Assembly: GCF_024362205.1 (NCBI RefSeq)
Contig: NZ_CP101462.1
Location: 2,565,001 to 2,629,000 of the forward strand
Direction of reading: 5' to 3'
Length of the DNA: 64,000 nucleotides
From: Exiguobacterium aurantiacum
Lineage (GTDB): Bacteria; Bacillota; Bacilli; Exiguobacteriales; Exiguobacteriaceae
Both the position numbers and the translations under genes were made by a program. Positions 16,530 through 25,237 of the stretch are shown piece by piece; within the stretch, counting starts at the first letter, position 1, and every line of letters starts with the position of its first letter. The notes under the pieces were generated by a model. That model worked only from the letters and a program-made list of their open reading frames with translations. It had not been told where the DNA came from and did not search any database.

Positions 16530-18887
16530 ATGGAACCAGTAGTCGAACACTCGATGAGTCATAATATTTTTCTTGTGATTCTGTCTTATATTATCGCCGC
16601 TGTTTCTGCTTACGCCGCCATCGAGCTGGCACGGCGTGTCAATTCAGCGAACCGTTCCGTCCAGAACGTGTGGATCTTAGCTGGAGGTGCGACGCTAGGT
16701 CTCGGGATCTGGTCGATGCATTTCATCGCCATGCTTGCGCACGAGATGTTGCGACCGGTCACCTATTCAGTCCCGCTCGTCATGTTATCCGTCATTATCG
16801 CCATGGCCGGGTGTATTTTCGGCTTCTTGATCGTCTCGCGTCGCACGACCCGTCCTGCTCTAATCGGTGCAGGGGTCGTCATGGGAAGTAGTATCGCCAG
16901 CATGCATTATGTTGGGATGGCCGCGCTCCAAGGCGTCACAACTGCTTACAATCCGTGGCTGGCTGCACTATCAATCCTGATTGCGATTGGTGCCTCGTTC
17001 GTCGCTCTATGGATTGGATTCTTTTCAAAGTACACACAGAAAAAGATGCACCTCGAACTGAAAGTGTTCTTCTCTCTATTGATGGGGGTCGCCATCTTCG
17101 GGATGCATTTCGTCGGTATGATTGCAGCAACGTTCACGCTCGTTGATACAGACAGATCTTTCGCCAATGCGATCGAGCCTTCCCTTCTCGCCTGGCTCGT
17201 CACGGCAATCACGATTCTGTTGTTCGCGATTTTCTTCCTGTCGCTCACGCTCGACCGTCATCTACGCAGACGTGAATTTATTCAGGCGACGATTCTTGAT
17301 TCCACGACGGATGCGGTCGTCACGACGACAAAGGACGGGATGATTCAATACGCAAATACAGCATTCTATCGCTTGTTCGATGAAGTCGTGGAAGACGCCT
17401 TCTTCCAGGACTATCATCCATCGCTCACAATCAACCAACCGTTTTACGAACCACGACGTGTCGATCTCGACGACCAGACGATTGAAGTGACGAGCTATCC
17501 GCTCCAAGGCGAGACGATGGACCAAATGCTTTGGTTCCTTCGCGACGTCTCCGAGACGATCGCCTCGCAGCGCCTTGTCGAACATATGGCGTATCACGAT
17601 ACGCTCACCGATTTGCCGAACCGGCATAAACTCGAACGTATTCTCGCCGAGCATATTCAAATCGAGGATCCGGTCGCATGCCTATATATCGATATCGATC
17701 GTTGGCGCTTCTTGAGCGATATGCTCGGGCATCACGGTTCGGACGAATTGACGATGCAAATCGCCGAGCGTCTGCAAGTGACAATCCATCCGGACGACAT
17801 TTTGACGCGCGTCGGTTCATCCGAGTTCATCATCCTGTTGTTCGACAAGCGGAGCACGCTCGCCAAACAGAAAGCCGAGAAGTGCATCAAAGCGATCTCA
17901 CAACCGTTCGATATCGACGGGACGACCGTCGAACTGACGATGAGTGCCGGAATCAGCCACTATCCGAAAGACACGACGTCAGCCGAGGAACTCGTGCAAT
18001 ACGCCCGCCTCGCCGTCCACGAGTCGAAACGGACCGGAAAGAACCAAATCAAAGAGTTCGAAGACGAGTCGAAGCATCAAATCCTTCGGACTGTCGAGAT
18101 CGAGAAGGCGCTCACCCATGCGCTCGACCGAAACGAGTTTTCACTCGTCTACCAACCGAAAGTGTCACTGACGCAAAACCGGCTCGAAGGTGTTGAAGCG
18201 CTCCTCCGTTGGAACAACCGCGAACTCGGTCATGTGTCGCCGACCGACTTCATCCCGATTGCAGAAAACACAGGTCTCATTCACCCGATCGGCAGCTGGG
18301 TCATGCGCGAGTCGTGCCGGGCATGGGTCCGGTGGAACAAGTCAGGTGTGAAGCCGTTCACCCTTTCGGTCAACGTCTCCCCGCTCCAGTTCGTACGTGA
18401 AGACTTCGTCGAGTCGCTCCAGGAGATTCTCGACGAGACCGGGATGGACCCGATGTTCCTCGAGCTAGAGGTGACGGAGTCGTCGATGTTGTCTTATGAG
18501 GCATCGACGCGGGAGAAACTCACCCAGCTCCATCAGTTCGGCATCTTGATCTCACTCGATGATTTCGGGACGGGCTACTCGTCGTTCCGTCAATTGCGAG
18601 AGCTTCCGGTCCAAGTGTTGAAGATCGACCGGTCGTTCATCGTCAACTTGTTCACGGACCGAAACCAGGAAGCCATCGTCCGCTCGATGATCCAACTCGG
18701 CCATAACCTCAATATGAAAGTGCTCATGGAGGGCGTCGAGACGTCGGATCAGCTCGAATGGTTGCTGAACGAGCAATGTGATTACGTTCAAGGTTATTAC
18801 TTCAGCCGTCCCCTTCGTGAGAAGGACGTCGTGAAGCACATCAAATCGGTCACCACTTATATCGAATTCGGGAAGACCCGCGCTTGA
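16530..18887 (+). CDS. MHYT-PAS-GGDEF(degenerate)-EAL cyclic-di-GMP protein
   Basis: 785 residues. Seven N-terminal helices with three MHYT-type motifs (SMHFIAM, SMHYVGM, GMHFVGM), proposed to sense a gas or redox metal. A PAS-like segment (about 250-340) follows, then a GGDEF domain (about 350-510) whose active-site loop reads GSSEF, so diguanylate cyclase activity is unlikely. The EAL domain (about 530-780) keeps GVEALLRW, ELEVTESS, SLDDFGTGYSS and the late VQGYYFSRPL, so phosphodiesterase activity is expected. The likely role is c-di-GMP breakdown under membrane control. ATG preceded by GCGAGG. Confidence 0.93.
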   Translation: MEPVVEHSMSHNIFLVILSYIIAAVSAYAAIELARRVNSANRSVQNVWILAGGATLGLGIWSMHFIAMLAHEMLRPVTYSVPLVMLSVIIAMAGCIFGFLIVSRRTTRPALIGAGVVMGSSIASMHYVGMAALQGVTTAYNPWLAALSILIAIGASFVALWIGFFSKYTQKKMHLELKVFFSLLMGVAIFGMHFVGMIAATFTLVDTDRSFANAIEPSLLAWLVTAITILLFAIFFLSLTLDRHLRRREFIQATILDSTTDAVVTTTKDGMIQYANTAFYRLFDEVVEDAFFQDYHPSLTINQPFYEPRRVDLDDQTIEVTSYPLQGETMDQMLWFLRDVSETIASQRLVEHMAYHDTLTDLPNRHKLERILAEHIQIEDPVACLYIDIDRWRFLSDMLGHHGSDELTMQIAERLQVTIHPDDILTRVGSSEFIILLFDKRSTLAKQKAEKCIKAISQPFDIDGTTVELTMSAGISHYPKDTTSAEELVQYARLAVHESKRTGKNQIKEFEDESKHQILRTVEIEKALTHALDRNEFSLVYQPKVSLTQNRLEGVEALLRWNNRELGHVSPTDFIPIAENTGLIHPIGSWVMRESCRAWVRWNKSGVKPFTLSVNVSPLQFVREDFVESLQEILDETGMDPMFLELEVTESSMLSYEASTREKLTQLHQFGILISLDDFGTGYSSFRQLRELPVQVLKIDRSFIVNLFTDRNQEAIVRSMIQLGHNLNMKVLMEGVETSDQLEWLLNEQCDYVQGYYFSRPLREKDVVKHIKSVTTYIEFGKTRA

Positions 18888-18888
18888 T

Positions 18889-18919
18889 GAGACTGCAGCC
18901 CTGCGCTGCAGTCTTTTTG
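18889..18919 (+). terminator. Terminator after the EAL protein gene
   Basis: GACTGCAG/CTGCAGTC hairpin followed by TTTTT. Confidence 0.9.
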
Positions 18920-18926
18920 TATGTCA

Positions 18927-18962
18927 AAAATCTCCCATGCCGCTCGGGCACAGGAGATTTGA
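18927..18962 (-). terminator. Terminator of the mannitol operon
   Basis: AATCTCC/GGAGATT outer stem with a GC-rich inner helix and TTTTT on the minus strand, just past the mtlD stop. Confidence 0.85.
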
Positions 18963-18963
18963 T

Positions 18964-20109
18964 TTATGAGACTTGCGCTTTTTCTTGTTCGCGAATCAAG
19001 TGGTATTGTTCGAGGATCAACTTCGTGAGCGTATCGTCCTCGTGCAATTGTAGATATTTTTCCACCGTCGAGACGATGCCGTCTTCTTCGATAGACACAT
19101 AAAGTTCAGAAGATTCTGAATCCTCAGGGTTGTAATAGGTCAAGGCAGCCGCGATTCCGTAGGCTAGTTCATTCGGTTCGATGCCGTTGTCAATCAGTTC
19201 GCGGGCCGGTTTGACAAGCCGGTCACTCGGTCCGAGTTTACGAATCGGCGAACGGGCGACACGTGAGACTTCATCTTTCAACTTCGGATTCTCGAACCGC
19301 TTGATGATCTTTTGAATGTATTGGCTATGTTCTTTCGCCTCGAATCCATACTTCTCGAGCAGGAGCCACCCAGTCTCATACAAGGCACCTTGTACAACTT
19401 GACGGACACGGCGGTCTTTGAGCGCTTCGTCGATTGTCGCTTTCCCGAACAAAGAACCGATGTACGACGCGATGGCGTGGCCAGTATTGACCGTGAACAG
19501 CTTCCGCTCGATATATGGCCCAATCTCGTCGACCCACGTCACACCTTGAAGCGGGGGCCGCTCGGCCAATCCGTTCGTCTCGATGACCCATTCGTAAAAC
19601 GTTTCGACCTCGACGAACAGCGGGTCTGCGTGTTGCTGCAGCGGGACGATCCGGTCGACGGCCGCATTCGGGAACGAGACGTTCGCCGTCCCGACCCCGC
19701 CTGATGTCTCGATTGCTTGATGAAGTGATGCACTACCACCAATCATGTTCTCGCACGCAATCACATACACCGGGGCCTCCGTTTCACGGTCACGTAGTCC
19801 TGCACTGATAAGTGGCGCGACTTTCGGCAGAAGCGTCGGTCCGACCGCGGTCGTGACGAGATCGGCCTCCGCGATGAGGCTGATGACACGCTCCGGATCG
19901 GTCAAGCTGTTGACGCCGCGGACCCGGTCGACGACGACATTCTCGACGCCTTCTTCGGCAAATCCGACTTCATAAAATCGTTTGTCTTCTAACGCTTGGA
20001 TGACGGTATCGTTAATGTCGACGAACGTGACCTCGTAGCCACTCTGATTGAGCAACAATCCGATAAAGCCCCGTCCGATATTTCCTGCCCCAAAATGTAC
20101 GGCTTTCAT
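18964..20109 (-). CDS. mtlD: Mannitol-1-phosphate 5-dehydrogenase
   Basis: 381 residues, the usual length. It oxidises mannitol 1-phosphate to fructose 6-phosphate with NAD+, after PTS uptake. The N-terminal Rossmann motif is AVHFGAGNIGRGFIG; the polyol dehydrogenase catalytic signature lies in the C-terminal half (KLFTVNTGHAIASYIGSLFG, with a conserved Lys and His). The start codon overlaps the mtlF stop by one base (TAATG), showing translational coupling. Last gene of the operon. Confidence 0.96.
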   Translation of the reverse strand: MKAVHFGAGNIGRGFIGLLLNQSGYEVTFVDINDTVIQALEDKRFYEVGFAEEGVENVVVDRVRGVNSLTDPERVISLIAEADLVTTAVGPTLLPKVAPLISAGLRDRETEAPVYVIACENMIGGSASLHQAIETSGGVGTANVSFPNAAVDRIVPLQQHADPLFVEVETFYEWVIETNGLAERPPLQGVTWVDEIGPYIERKLFTVNTGHAIASYIGSLFGKATIDEALKDRRVRQVVQGALYETGWLLLEKYGFEAKEHSQYIQKIIKRFENPKLKDEVSRVARSPIRKLGPSDRLVKPARELIDNGIEPNELAYGIAAALTYYNPEDSESSELYVSIEEDGIVSTVEKYLQLHEDDTLTKLILEQYHLIREQEKAQVS

Positions 20110-20540
20110 TACGCCACCTCTTCCATGAATAGCGACAGGATCTCTTCTTTCGTCTTGGCCTGTACGAGGCGCTCGACGTTATCCTCATCTGAACAGATGA
20201 CCGCGATTTGGGACAGGAGTTCCAAATGTTCGTCATCCACCCCGGCAATCCCGATGACGAGTTTCGCCGTCTGGCCACCGAAGTCGACCCCGGCCGGCAC
20301 TTGGAGGATAGAAATCCCCGTCTTTTGAACGGCGGATTTCGCTTCCTCGGTCCCGTGCGGAATCGCGACTTGGTTCCCGATATACACGCTCGAGAGCGCT
20401 TGACGCTCGTGCATCGCTTGGACGTAAGCCGGTGACACGCAGCCGGCTGCTTCTAACACTTGACCGGCCGCATCGATCGCTTCGGCCGACGTGTGGAACG
20501 ATTGGTTGAGTCGAATCATCTCTGTCTGAATGAATGGCAT
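20109..20540 (-). CDS. mtlF: Mannitol-specific PTS EIIA component
   Basis: 143 residues. Phosphoryl carrier between HPr and the EIIB domain of MtlA. The phospho-histidine lies in NQVAIPHGTEEAK. It is a separate EIIA polypeptide, as in Staphylococcus and Bacillus, rather than fused to MtlA. Sits between mtlA and mtlD; ribosome site AGGAGG. Confidence 0.95.
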   Translation of the reverse strand: MPFIQTEMIRLNQSFHTSAEAIDAAGQVLEAAGCVSPAYVQAMHERQALSSVYIGNQVAIPHGTEEAKSAVQKTGISILQVPAGVDFGGQTAKLVIGIAGVDDEHLELLSQIAVICSDEDNVERLVQAKTKEEILSLFMEEVA

Positions 20541-20585
20541 TTTAGTTCCTCCTATACCTTAAAACCTTGTCTCTGTCTGCTTCTG

Positions 20586-22007
20586 TTATGAGATTTTGCT
20601 GCGCTCTGCTTTAATTTCTTCGATCAATTGATCGTAGTAGTCTGCGTTCAAGAAGTTCGTGACCGAACGATGAATCGCATCCGGCACTTGTGCTTCGGCC
20701 CGGTCCGTCAAATCCTCATGGGTGATGACGAATTGGGCATCTTTCGGCAATTGGCTGATTGATGTGTTCGTGACTTTGATCGGCAAGTTCGCTTTATTCA
20801 CTTTATTGCGCAGCACCGATGCTCCCATCGCGCTCGAACCCATACCGGCGTCACAAGCAAAGATGATGTGATCGACTTTATCGAGACGGTCGTGGACGAG
20901 TGCTGACGCATAAGACTGTTTACCTTTCATCGCGCTGACGTTTTGTGTCGCTTCTTCAAGTGACACTTCTTCTGCCGCGCTCGATTTCAAGATGACACTT
21001 GCCACGGCGAACGTGACCGCTGCCGACAAGAGAATCCCTGTGACGAGTCCGAGGTACGAACCGCGTGACGCCATCGCGAGGATTGCGAAGATACTACCTG
21101 GTGACGCTGGTGCGACGAGACCGACATCGAACAAGACGAATGTGAAGACGCCTGTTGCGCCCCCGGCGATCATCGCAAGGATCAAGACTGGCTTCATCAA
21201 GACGTATGGGAAGTAAATCTCGTGAATCCCACCGAGGAAGTGAATAATCGCTGCCCCTGGTGCTGTACGTTTGGCCGCACCTTTGGCAAATACCATGTAC
21301 GCGAGCAGTAAACCAAGACCTGGTCCTGGGTTTGCTTCAAGTAAGAACAAGACCGATTTCCCGGCGTCCGCCACTTGATCGACACCAAGCGGGCTCAAAA
21401 TCCCGTGGTTGATGGCGTTGTTCAAGAACAAGATTTTCGCTGGCTCGATGAATAGACTTGCGATTGGCAACAGCTTCGCGCCGACGATCCAGTCGACACC
21501 GGCTGCCATGACTTTATCAAGGCCGCTCATGATTGGACCGAACACTTCAAAGCCACCGATCATGAGAAGACCACCGATGATACCGACCGAGAAGTTGTTG
21601 ACGAGCATTTCGAATCCAGCTTTGACTTTTCCTTCGATGAGACGGTCAAACTGTTTAATGACATATCCACCGAGTGGACCCATGATCATCGCACCGAGAA
21701 ACATCGGAATGTCCGTCCCGACGATGACACCCATCGTGGCGAGTACCCCGACGACTCCGCCTCGTACGTCGTGAATCAACTTACCGCCGGTGAACCCGAT
21801 TAAGAGCGGTAATAGATACGTGATTGTCGGACCGACGAGTTCTGCTAATTTTTCATTCGGCCACCAGCCCGTCGGAATGAAGAGGGCGGTGATAATCCCC
21901 CAGGCGATGAAGGCACCGATGTTTGGCATGACCATCCCGCTCAGGAAACTCCCGAACCGTTGTACTTTGACTCGAACCCCGCCCGAGCCAGCTTGCGCAT
22001 TCGCCAT
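20586..22007 (-). CDS. mtlA: Mannitol-specific PTS EIICB permease
   Basis: 473 residues. Imports mannitol as mannitol 1-phosphate. The membrane EIIC domain covers about residues 1-340 (VQRFGSFLSGMVMPNIGAFI and the NAINHGILSPLG, GGIHEIYFPYV stretches). The EIIB domain follows, with the phospho-cysteine in FACDAGMGSSAMGA. There is no fused EIIA, which is supplied by mtlF. First gene of the catabolic operon, behind a promoter overlapped by a cre site. Ribosome site GGAGG. Confidence 0.96.
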   Translation of the reverse strand: MANAQAGSGGVRVKVQRFGSFLSGMVMPNIGAFIAWGIITALFIPTGWWPNEKLAELVGPTITYLLPLLIGFTGGKLIHDVRGGVVGVLATMGVIVGTDIPMFLGAMIMGPLGGYVIKQFDRLIEGKVKAGFEMLVNNFSVGIIGGLLMIGGFEVFGPIMSGLDKVMAAGVDWIVGAKLLPIASLFIEPAKILFLNNAINHGILSPLGVDQVADAGKSVLFLLEANPGPGLGLLLAYMVFAKGAAKRTAPGAAIIHFLGGIHEIYFPYVLMKPVLILAMIAGGATGVFTFVLFDVGLVAPASPGSIFAILAMASRGSYLGLVTGILLSAAVTFAVASVILKSSAAEEVSLEEATQNVSAMKGKQSYASALVHDRLDKVDHIIFACDAGMGSSAMGASVLRNKVNKANLPIKVTNTSISQLPKDAQFVITHEDLTDRAEAQVPDAIHRSVTNFLNADYYDQLIEEIKAERSKIS

Positions 22008-22051
22008 GTATAAAACCTCCAGTCGATTATTGTGAAAGGTAGATTGTTGTA

Positions 22052-22079
22052 GTGTAGCTAACCGGTTTGTGCTCTACAC
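22052..22079 (-). promoter_or_regulatory. Inverted repeat in the mtlA leader
   Basis: GTGTAG and CTACAC arms separated by 16 nt, just downstream of the predicted transcription start. It may be an RNA hairpin or a protein site; neither is shown. Confidence 0.4.
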
Positions 22080-22083
22080 TCGT

Positions 22084-22113
22084 ATTGTAGTCTCATCGTA
22101 AGCGCTTTCTCAA
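22084..22113 (-). promoter_or_regulatory. mtlA promoter with overlapping cre site
   Basis: Minus-strand -35 TTGAGA (22113-22108), 18-bp spacer, -10 TACAAT (22089-22084). A cre-like palindrome AGAAAGCGCTTACG (22110-22097) overlaps the -35 and spacer, which fits CcpA carbon catabolite repression. Confidence 0.78.
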
Positions 22114-22152
22114 TTCAATCCAGTTCATACTTTGGCAACATTCTGTGCCAAA

Positions 22153-22180
22153 TAAAAAAATGACCACGGCGGGTCATTTC
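22153..22180 (-). terminator. Terminator after mtlR
   Basis: AAATGACC/GGTCATTT hairpin followed by a T-run; its 5' arm includes the mtlR stop codon. Confidence 0.85.
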
Positions 22181-24207
22181 TCGTGCAACGTGTCTTGAAT
22201 CATTTTCTTCATACATTCATGAAGCAAGAGACGCAGTTCTTTCTTTGATCCGTTACTGTATAAGTTCATATGTCGTTCGCTCTCAATCAATGATCCGCTG
22301 ACAGCACTCAAAAATTGGAGTTCGACGTCCTCTGCCTCTTCCGGAGCGAGCAGGACGAGCAAACGCGATACCGGCTCGGTCGATTGGTCCATCATGAGGA
22401 GCGGGATCGAACGGTTCAAATCGAAGGCGAACACGCTCGCCCGTTCGATTGACGCATGACGTCCATGGAACAAGGCCAATTTCGTGCCCGGAATCCCGAG
22501 CCCCGCCACTTCGTGACGTCGGAGCAATTGGGCTGACAATTGGATGCCGCTTTCAACGAGTCCACGCTCTTCAAGATGCGTCCCGATATCGAGCAAGATG
22601 TCTTCAAGCCGGTCGCTATTATCGAGCGTGACGAGATCGAACTGTCGGTCCATCCGTTCGAACGTCTCGACGAGCGCACTGAGTTCATTGAAGTCGAGCA
22701 TCGTCGAATGGCTCTTCTCTTTCGTCTGGAACGACTGCGGGAGTGACAACAGCAAGTGACGGACGCGTTGCACTTCTTCGTTCGTCAACAGCGGGTTGAC
22801 GATGAGTGTCGGCACCGATAGCGGCGGCAACGGCACGGTCGACAAGATGACGTCATAGTCATCGAGCCGATGCTGTTCGAGACCGAACAACGACGAGTTG
22901 ACGACGTCTTGCATCTCCGGGAACTCTTGTTTGACCCGGTTGACGAGCATCTTCGAGGAGCCGAGACCGGCCGAACAGACGACGAGGGCACGATACTCCC
23001 GGCGCCGGACCGGCTTGACGAGCGCGGCGGCGAAATGCATCGCCCAAAACACCGTCTCTTCTTCCGTGAACGTGTTCGTCCCGAAGACGATATCGGCCGC
23101 CTGTTGGATGGCCGACCGTAAATGTGGATAGTCACGGTCGATGTGCGGCCGGACCGTGTCCGTATCCGGAAGCACCTGGGTATTCATGCTCGATAGGATA
23201 TGGGCGAGGAGCCCTTTCTCGAGCGCGGCATCGTCCGTGAAGGCGAACCCGTGGATGAGCGAGACGTGATGGATGAGCTTATGGACGCGAATCTGCATGA
23301 CCCAACGTTCTTCTTCGTCTTCTTTCATCTGTTCCTTCAACGACCGGAGCCGATTCGCTTCCTCGGCAAACCAGACCCGCTCTGCCATCGAGAACGGCGT
23401 CCCGAGCGCCGTTTCCATGTCGTGTGCGACTTTCAAATAATCATCCGAGCGTCCTTTCGTATACATCTCGAGGAAGAAACCGGCGTCCAGACGGGCTTGT
23501 TGCACACCATAGGCGAACGTCACCCGCATGATGGTCCGGTCATCCATCCGCTCATACGGATGTTCCTTTAGATAGTCGTAACCGTCACGGAGCGCCTCGA
23601 GCATGACGTCACACGGAACCGTCTTTAAAAACGCCGGTATATAGTCATCCTCACCGCGGACGAAACGATAGAACGCGAGCGTGTCCCAATGGGCGAGGAG
23701 CGCATTGATCATCAGCTTCCGCTTCTCGGCTTCAAGGCCGAGCACACGGGCCCCGACCCCTTTCTTCCGCTCGACTTCGAGGTGATACTCGTCGAACCAA
23801 CGATCGAGTTTCTCGAGGTCTTGTGTGAGCGTGCTCGGGGAGACGTGCATCTGTTTCGCGACCGCCTGCAGTTTGAGCGTGTCTCTTTCAAATAAAAGCC
23901 GCCAGGCGAGCTCGAAGATGCGATCCTCGGCCGTCGGAATCGCTTCGGCCGACAAGATCAAGTCTTCGCGCAACTGTTGCTTCGCATCGGAACGACCGAT
24001 GAGACTGAGACCGTGCCCGCGCTGCCAAGCGAGTTCTAACTCGAACTCGCGCAAGATGCCCTCGAGCAGTTGACGCTCCCGTTGAATCGTCCGCTCAGAC
24101 AAATTGACCGCTTGCGCGATTTCCGCGAGCGGTGTCGACGTCTCCGTTGCCAATAGATGTAGTAAAATCGAGCGCTCCCGGGCGCTCCACTCATGTTTCA
24201 TATGCAT
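22174..24207 (-). CDS. mtlR: Mannitol operon activator MtlR (HTH-PRD-EIIB-EIIA)
   Basis: 677 residues. DNA-binding N-terminus with two winged HTH segments (AEIAQAVNLSERTIQRE; LQAVAKQMHVSPSTLTQDL), two PTS regulation domains (about 190-400), a galactitol-type EIIB domain with phospho-cysteine in ALVVCSAGLGSSKML, and a C-terminal EIIA-mannitol-like domain with GIPGTKLALFHGRH. PTS components control it by phosphorylation, and it activates the mtl promoter. It lies 166 bp upstream of mtlA on the same strand with its own terminator. The start overlaps the upstream EIIB-like gene by 17 bases. Confidence 0.94.
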   Translation of the reverse strand: MHMKHEWSARERSILLHLLATETSTPLAEIAQAVNLSERTIQRERQLLEGILREFELELAWQRGHGLSLIGRSDAKQQLREDLILSAEAIPTAEDRIFELAWRLLFERDTLKLQAVAKQMHVSPSTLTQDLEKLDRWFDEYHLEVERKKGVGARVLGLEAEKRKLMINALLAHWDTLAFYRFVRGEDDYIPAFLKTVPCDVMLEALRDGYDYLKEHPYERMDDRTIMRVTFAYGVQQARLDAGFFLEMYTKGRSDDYLKVAHDMETALGTPFSMAERVWFAEEANRLRSLKEQMKEDEEERWVMQIRVHKLIHHVSLIHGFAFTDDAALEKGLLAHILSSMNTQVLPDTDTVRPHIDRDYPHLRSAIQQAADIVFGTNTFTEEETVFWAMHFAAALVKPVRRREYRALVVCSAGLGSSKMLVNRVKQEFPEMQDVVNSSLFGLEQHRLDDYDVILSTVPLPPLSVPTLIVNPLLTNEEVQRVRHLLLSLPQSFQTKEKSHSTMLDFNELSALVETFERMDRQFDLVTLDNSDRLEDILLDIGTHLEERGLVESGIQLSAQLLRRHEVAGLGIPGTKLALFHGRHASIERASVFAFDLNRSIPLLMMDQSTEPVSRLLVLLAPEEAEDVELQFLSAVSGSLIESERHMNLYSNGSKKELRLLLHECMKKMIQDTLHEK

Positions 24208-24460
24208 TCACCCATTCCTCGACGAGTTGTCGATATTCCGTGAGCGATAACATGTGTCTGACCGAGCGAACGTGCGCGGTCGGATGATCGATCGTCGCTG
24301 TCCCGGCTTGATAGATGATCCAATCCACGTCTTCCGGGACGTCTCGATACGTGCCGTGTTGAATCACACACGACAATTTCCCAGAACACGCTTCGGCAAA
24401 CAGCTTCGCCGCCATCGCGCTCGTGACGAACCCGCATGGACAGGCAATATATACGTTCAT
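24191..24460 (-). CDS. Stand-alone PTS EIIB-like small protein
   Basis: 89 residues. The N-terminus IACPCGFVTSAMAAKLF has the layout of the galactitol-type EIIB phosphate loop (a Cys, then GxxTS and AxKL), followed by a Rossmann-like alternation of strands and helices. It has no EIIC or EIIA partner nearby and its stop overlaps the mtlR start, so it is made together with MtlR. A role in phospho-signalling to MtlR is inferred. Weak points are the doubled cysteine CPC and the absence of a known family name. Ribosome site AAGG at 7 nt. Confidence 0.72.
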   Translation of the reverse strand: MNVYIACPCGFVTSAMAAKLFAEACSGKLSCVIQHGTYRDVPEDVDWIIYQAGTATIDHPTAHVRSVRHMLSLTEYRQLVEEWVNAYET

Positions 24461-24559
24461 GTCAGACCTTCTTTCATCGCTTATCTTTATATAACCATAC
24501 GATGCAACCGCTTACTTCACCTACTATTTTGCTTGTTGGCAAAGATATCGGCAAGCAGT

Positions 24560-24591
24560 AAAAAGCATCTTTCCTCAATCGGAAAGATGCT
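24560..24591 (-). terminator. Terminator after the DUF2798 gene
   Basis: GCATCTTTCC/GGAAAGATGC hairpin with loop GATTGA, then TTTTT on the minus strand. Confidence 0.92.
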
Positions 24592-24601
24592 GTGTCTAAA
24601 G

Positions 24602-25093
24602 TTAGGCGGTCTTCATGCGATTTCGTGTATGAATCGACTTCATGACGGCCCGGGCAATTGGTTGGGCGAACAACAGCTCGACCCAGAACGCGATGCCAAA
24701 GTTACGGAACCACGTCGGGAAGAAATGTTGTAGCGTATCAAAATTGATTTCCCCCATTCCAATCCAAGGTCCGAGAATCGTCATGAACAACGAGATCAGC
24801 GAGACGTTCAACACGATGTTCAATAAGATCCGGGCGTTAAAGCCGTCCATTTCTCCGGCAAATCGTTTGAACAGGAACCCGGCTACCGGTTTGACGATGA
24901 AGCGAATCAAAATCATGAGCGCAATCCAGGCGAACGGGATGATTTTGAGCGTGTCGATATAATGGGCGACACTAAAGCCGCGTTCCATCCCGACGATGAT
25001 CGGCGCAATCGTGTTCACGGACAAGATCGAAATAATCAGCATGAACAAGACGCCTTCTTTAGGATTTTGAGGTAATCGGTCTTCTTGGTACAT
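24602..25093 (-). CDS. DUF2798-type membrane protein
   Basis: 163 residues with four transmembrane helices in two hairpins, each resembling the DUF2798 unit (LFMLIISILSVNTIAPII; LNIVLNVSLISLFMTILGP). Function unknown. The ATG at 25093 is 7 nt after GGAGG; the longer upstream reading has no ribosome site. Monocistronic, with a perfect 15-bp palindrome 61 bp upstream of the start. Confidence 0.8.
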   Translation of the reverse strand: MYQEDRLPQNPKEGVLFMLIISILSVNTIAPIIVGMERGFSVAHYIDTLKIIPFAWIALMILIRFIVKPVAGFLFKRFAGEMDGFNARILLNIVLNVSLISLFMTILGPWIGMGEINFDTLQHFFPTWFRNFGIAFWVELLFAQPIARAVMKSIHTRNRMKTA

Positions 25094-25153
25094 AAGTAAG
25101 CCTCCATACAACATATGATTTCAGAGGGTAGACGTATCTTGCGACATATATTT

Positions 25154-25168
25154 TCGGTCTGAGACCGA
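25154..25168. promoter_or_regulatory. Perfect palindrome TCGGTCTGAGACCGA, candidate operator
   Basis: Seven-base arms around one central G, upstream of the DUF2798 gene and downstream of the glmS stop. There is no T-run, so it is not a terminator. The cognate regulator is not evident in the window. Confidence 0.5.
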
Positions 25169-25237
25169 TATCTCTACGAACTGATTGTCATAGTGTAGCA
25201 AGTTGGAGGCTTGCTTCGTAAGCATTATTTTTAAAAT

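Noticed and set aside
25195-25237. Terminator after glmS
   Set aside because: Only a weak AGCAAG/CTTGCT pairing without a T-run was seen, so no terminator was called.
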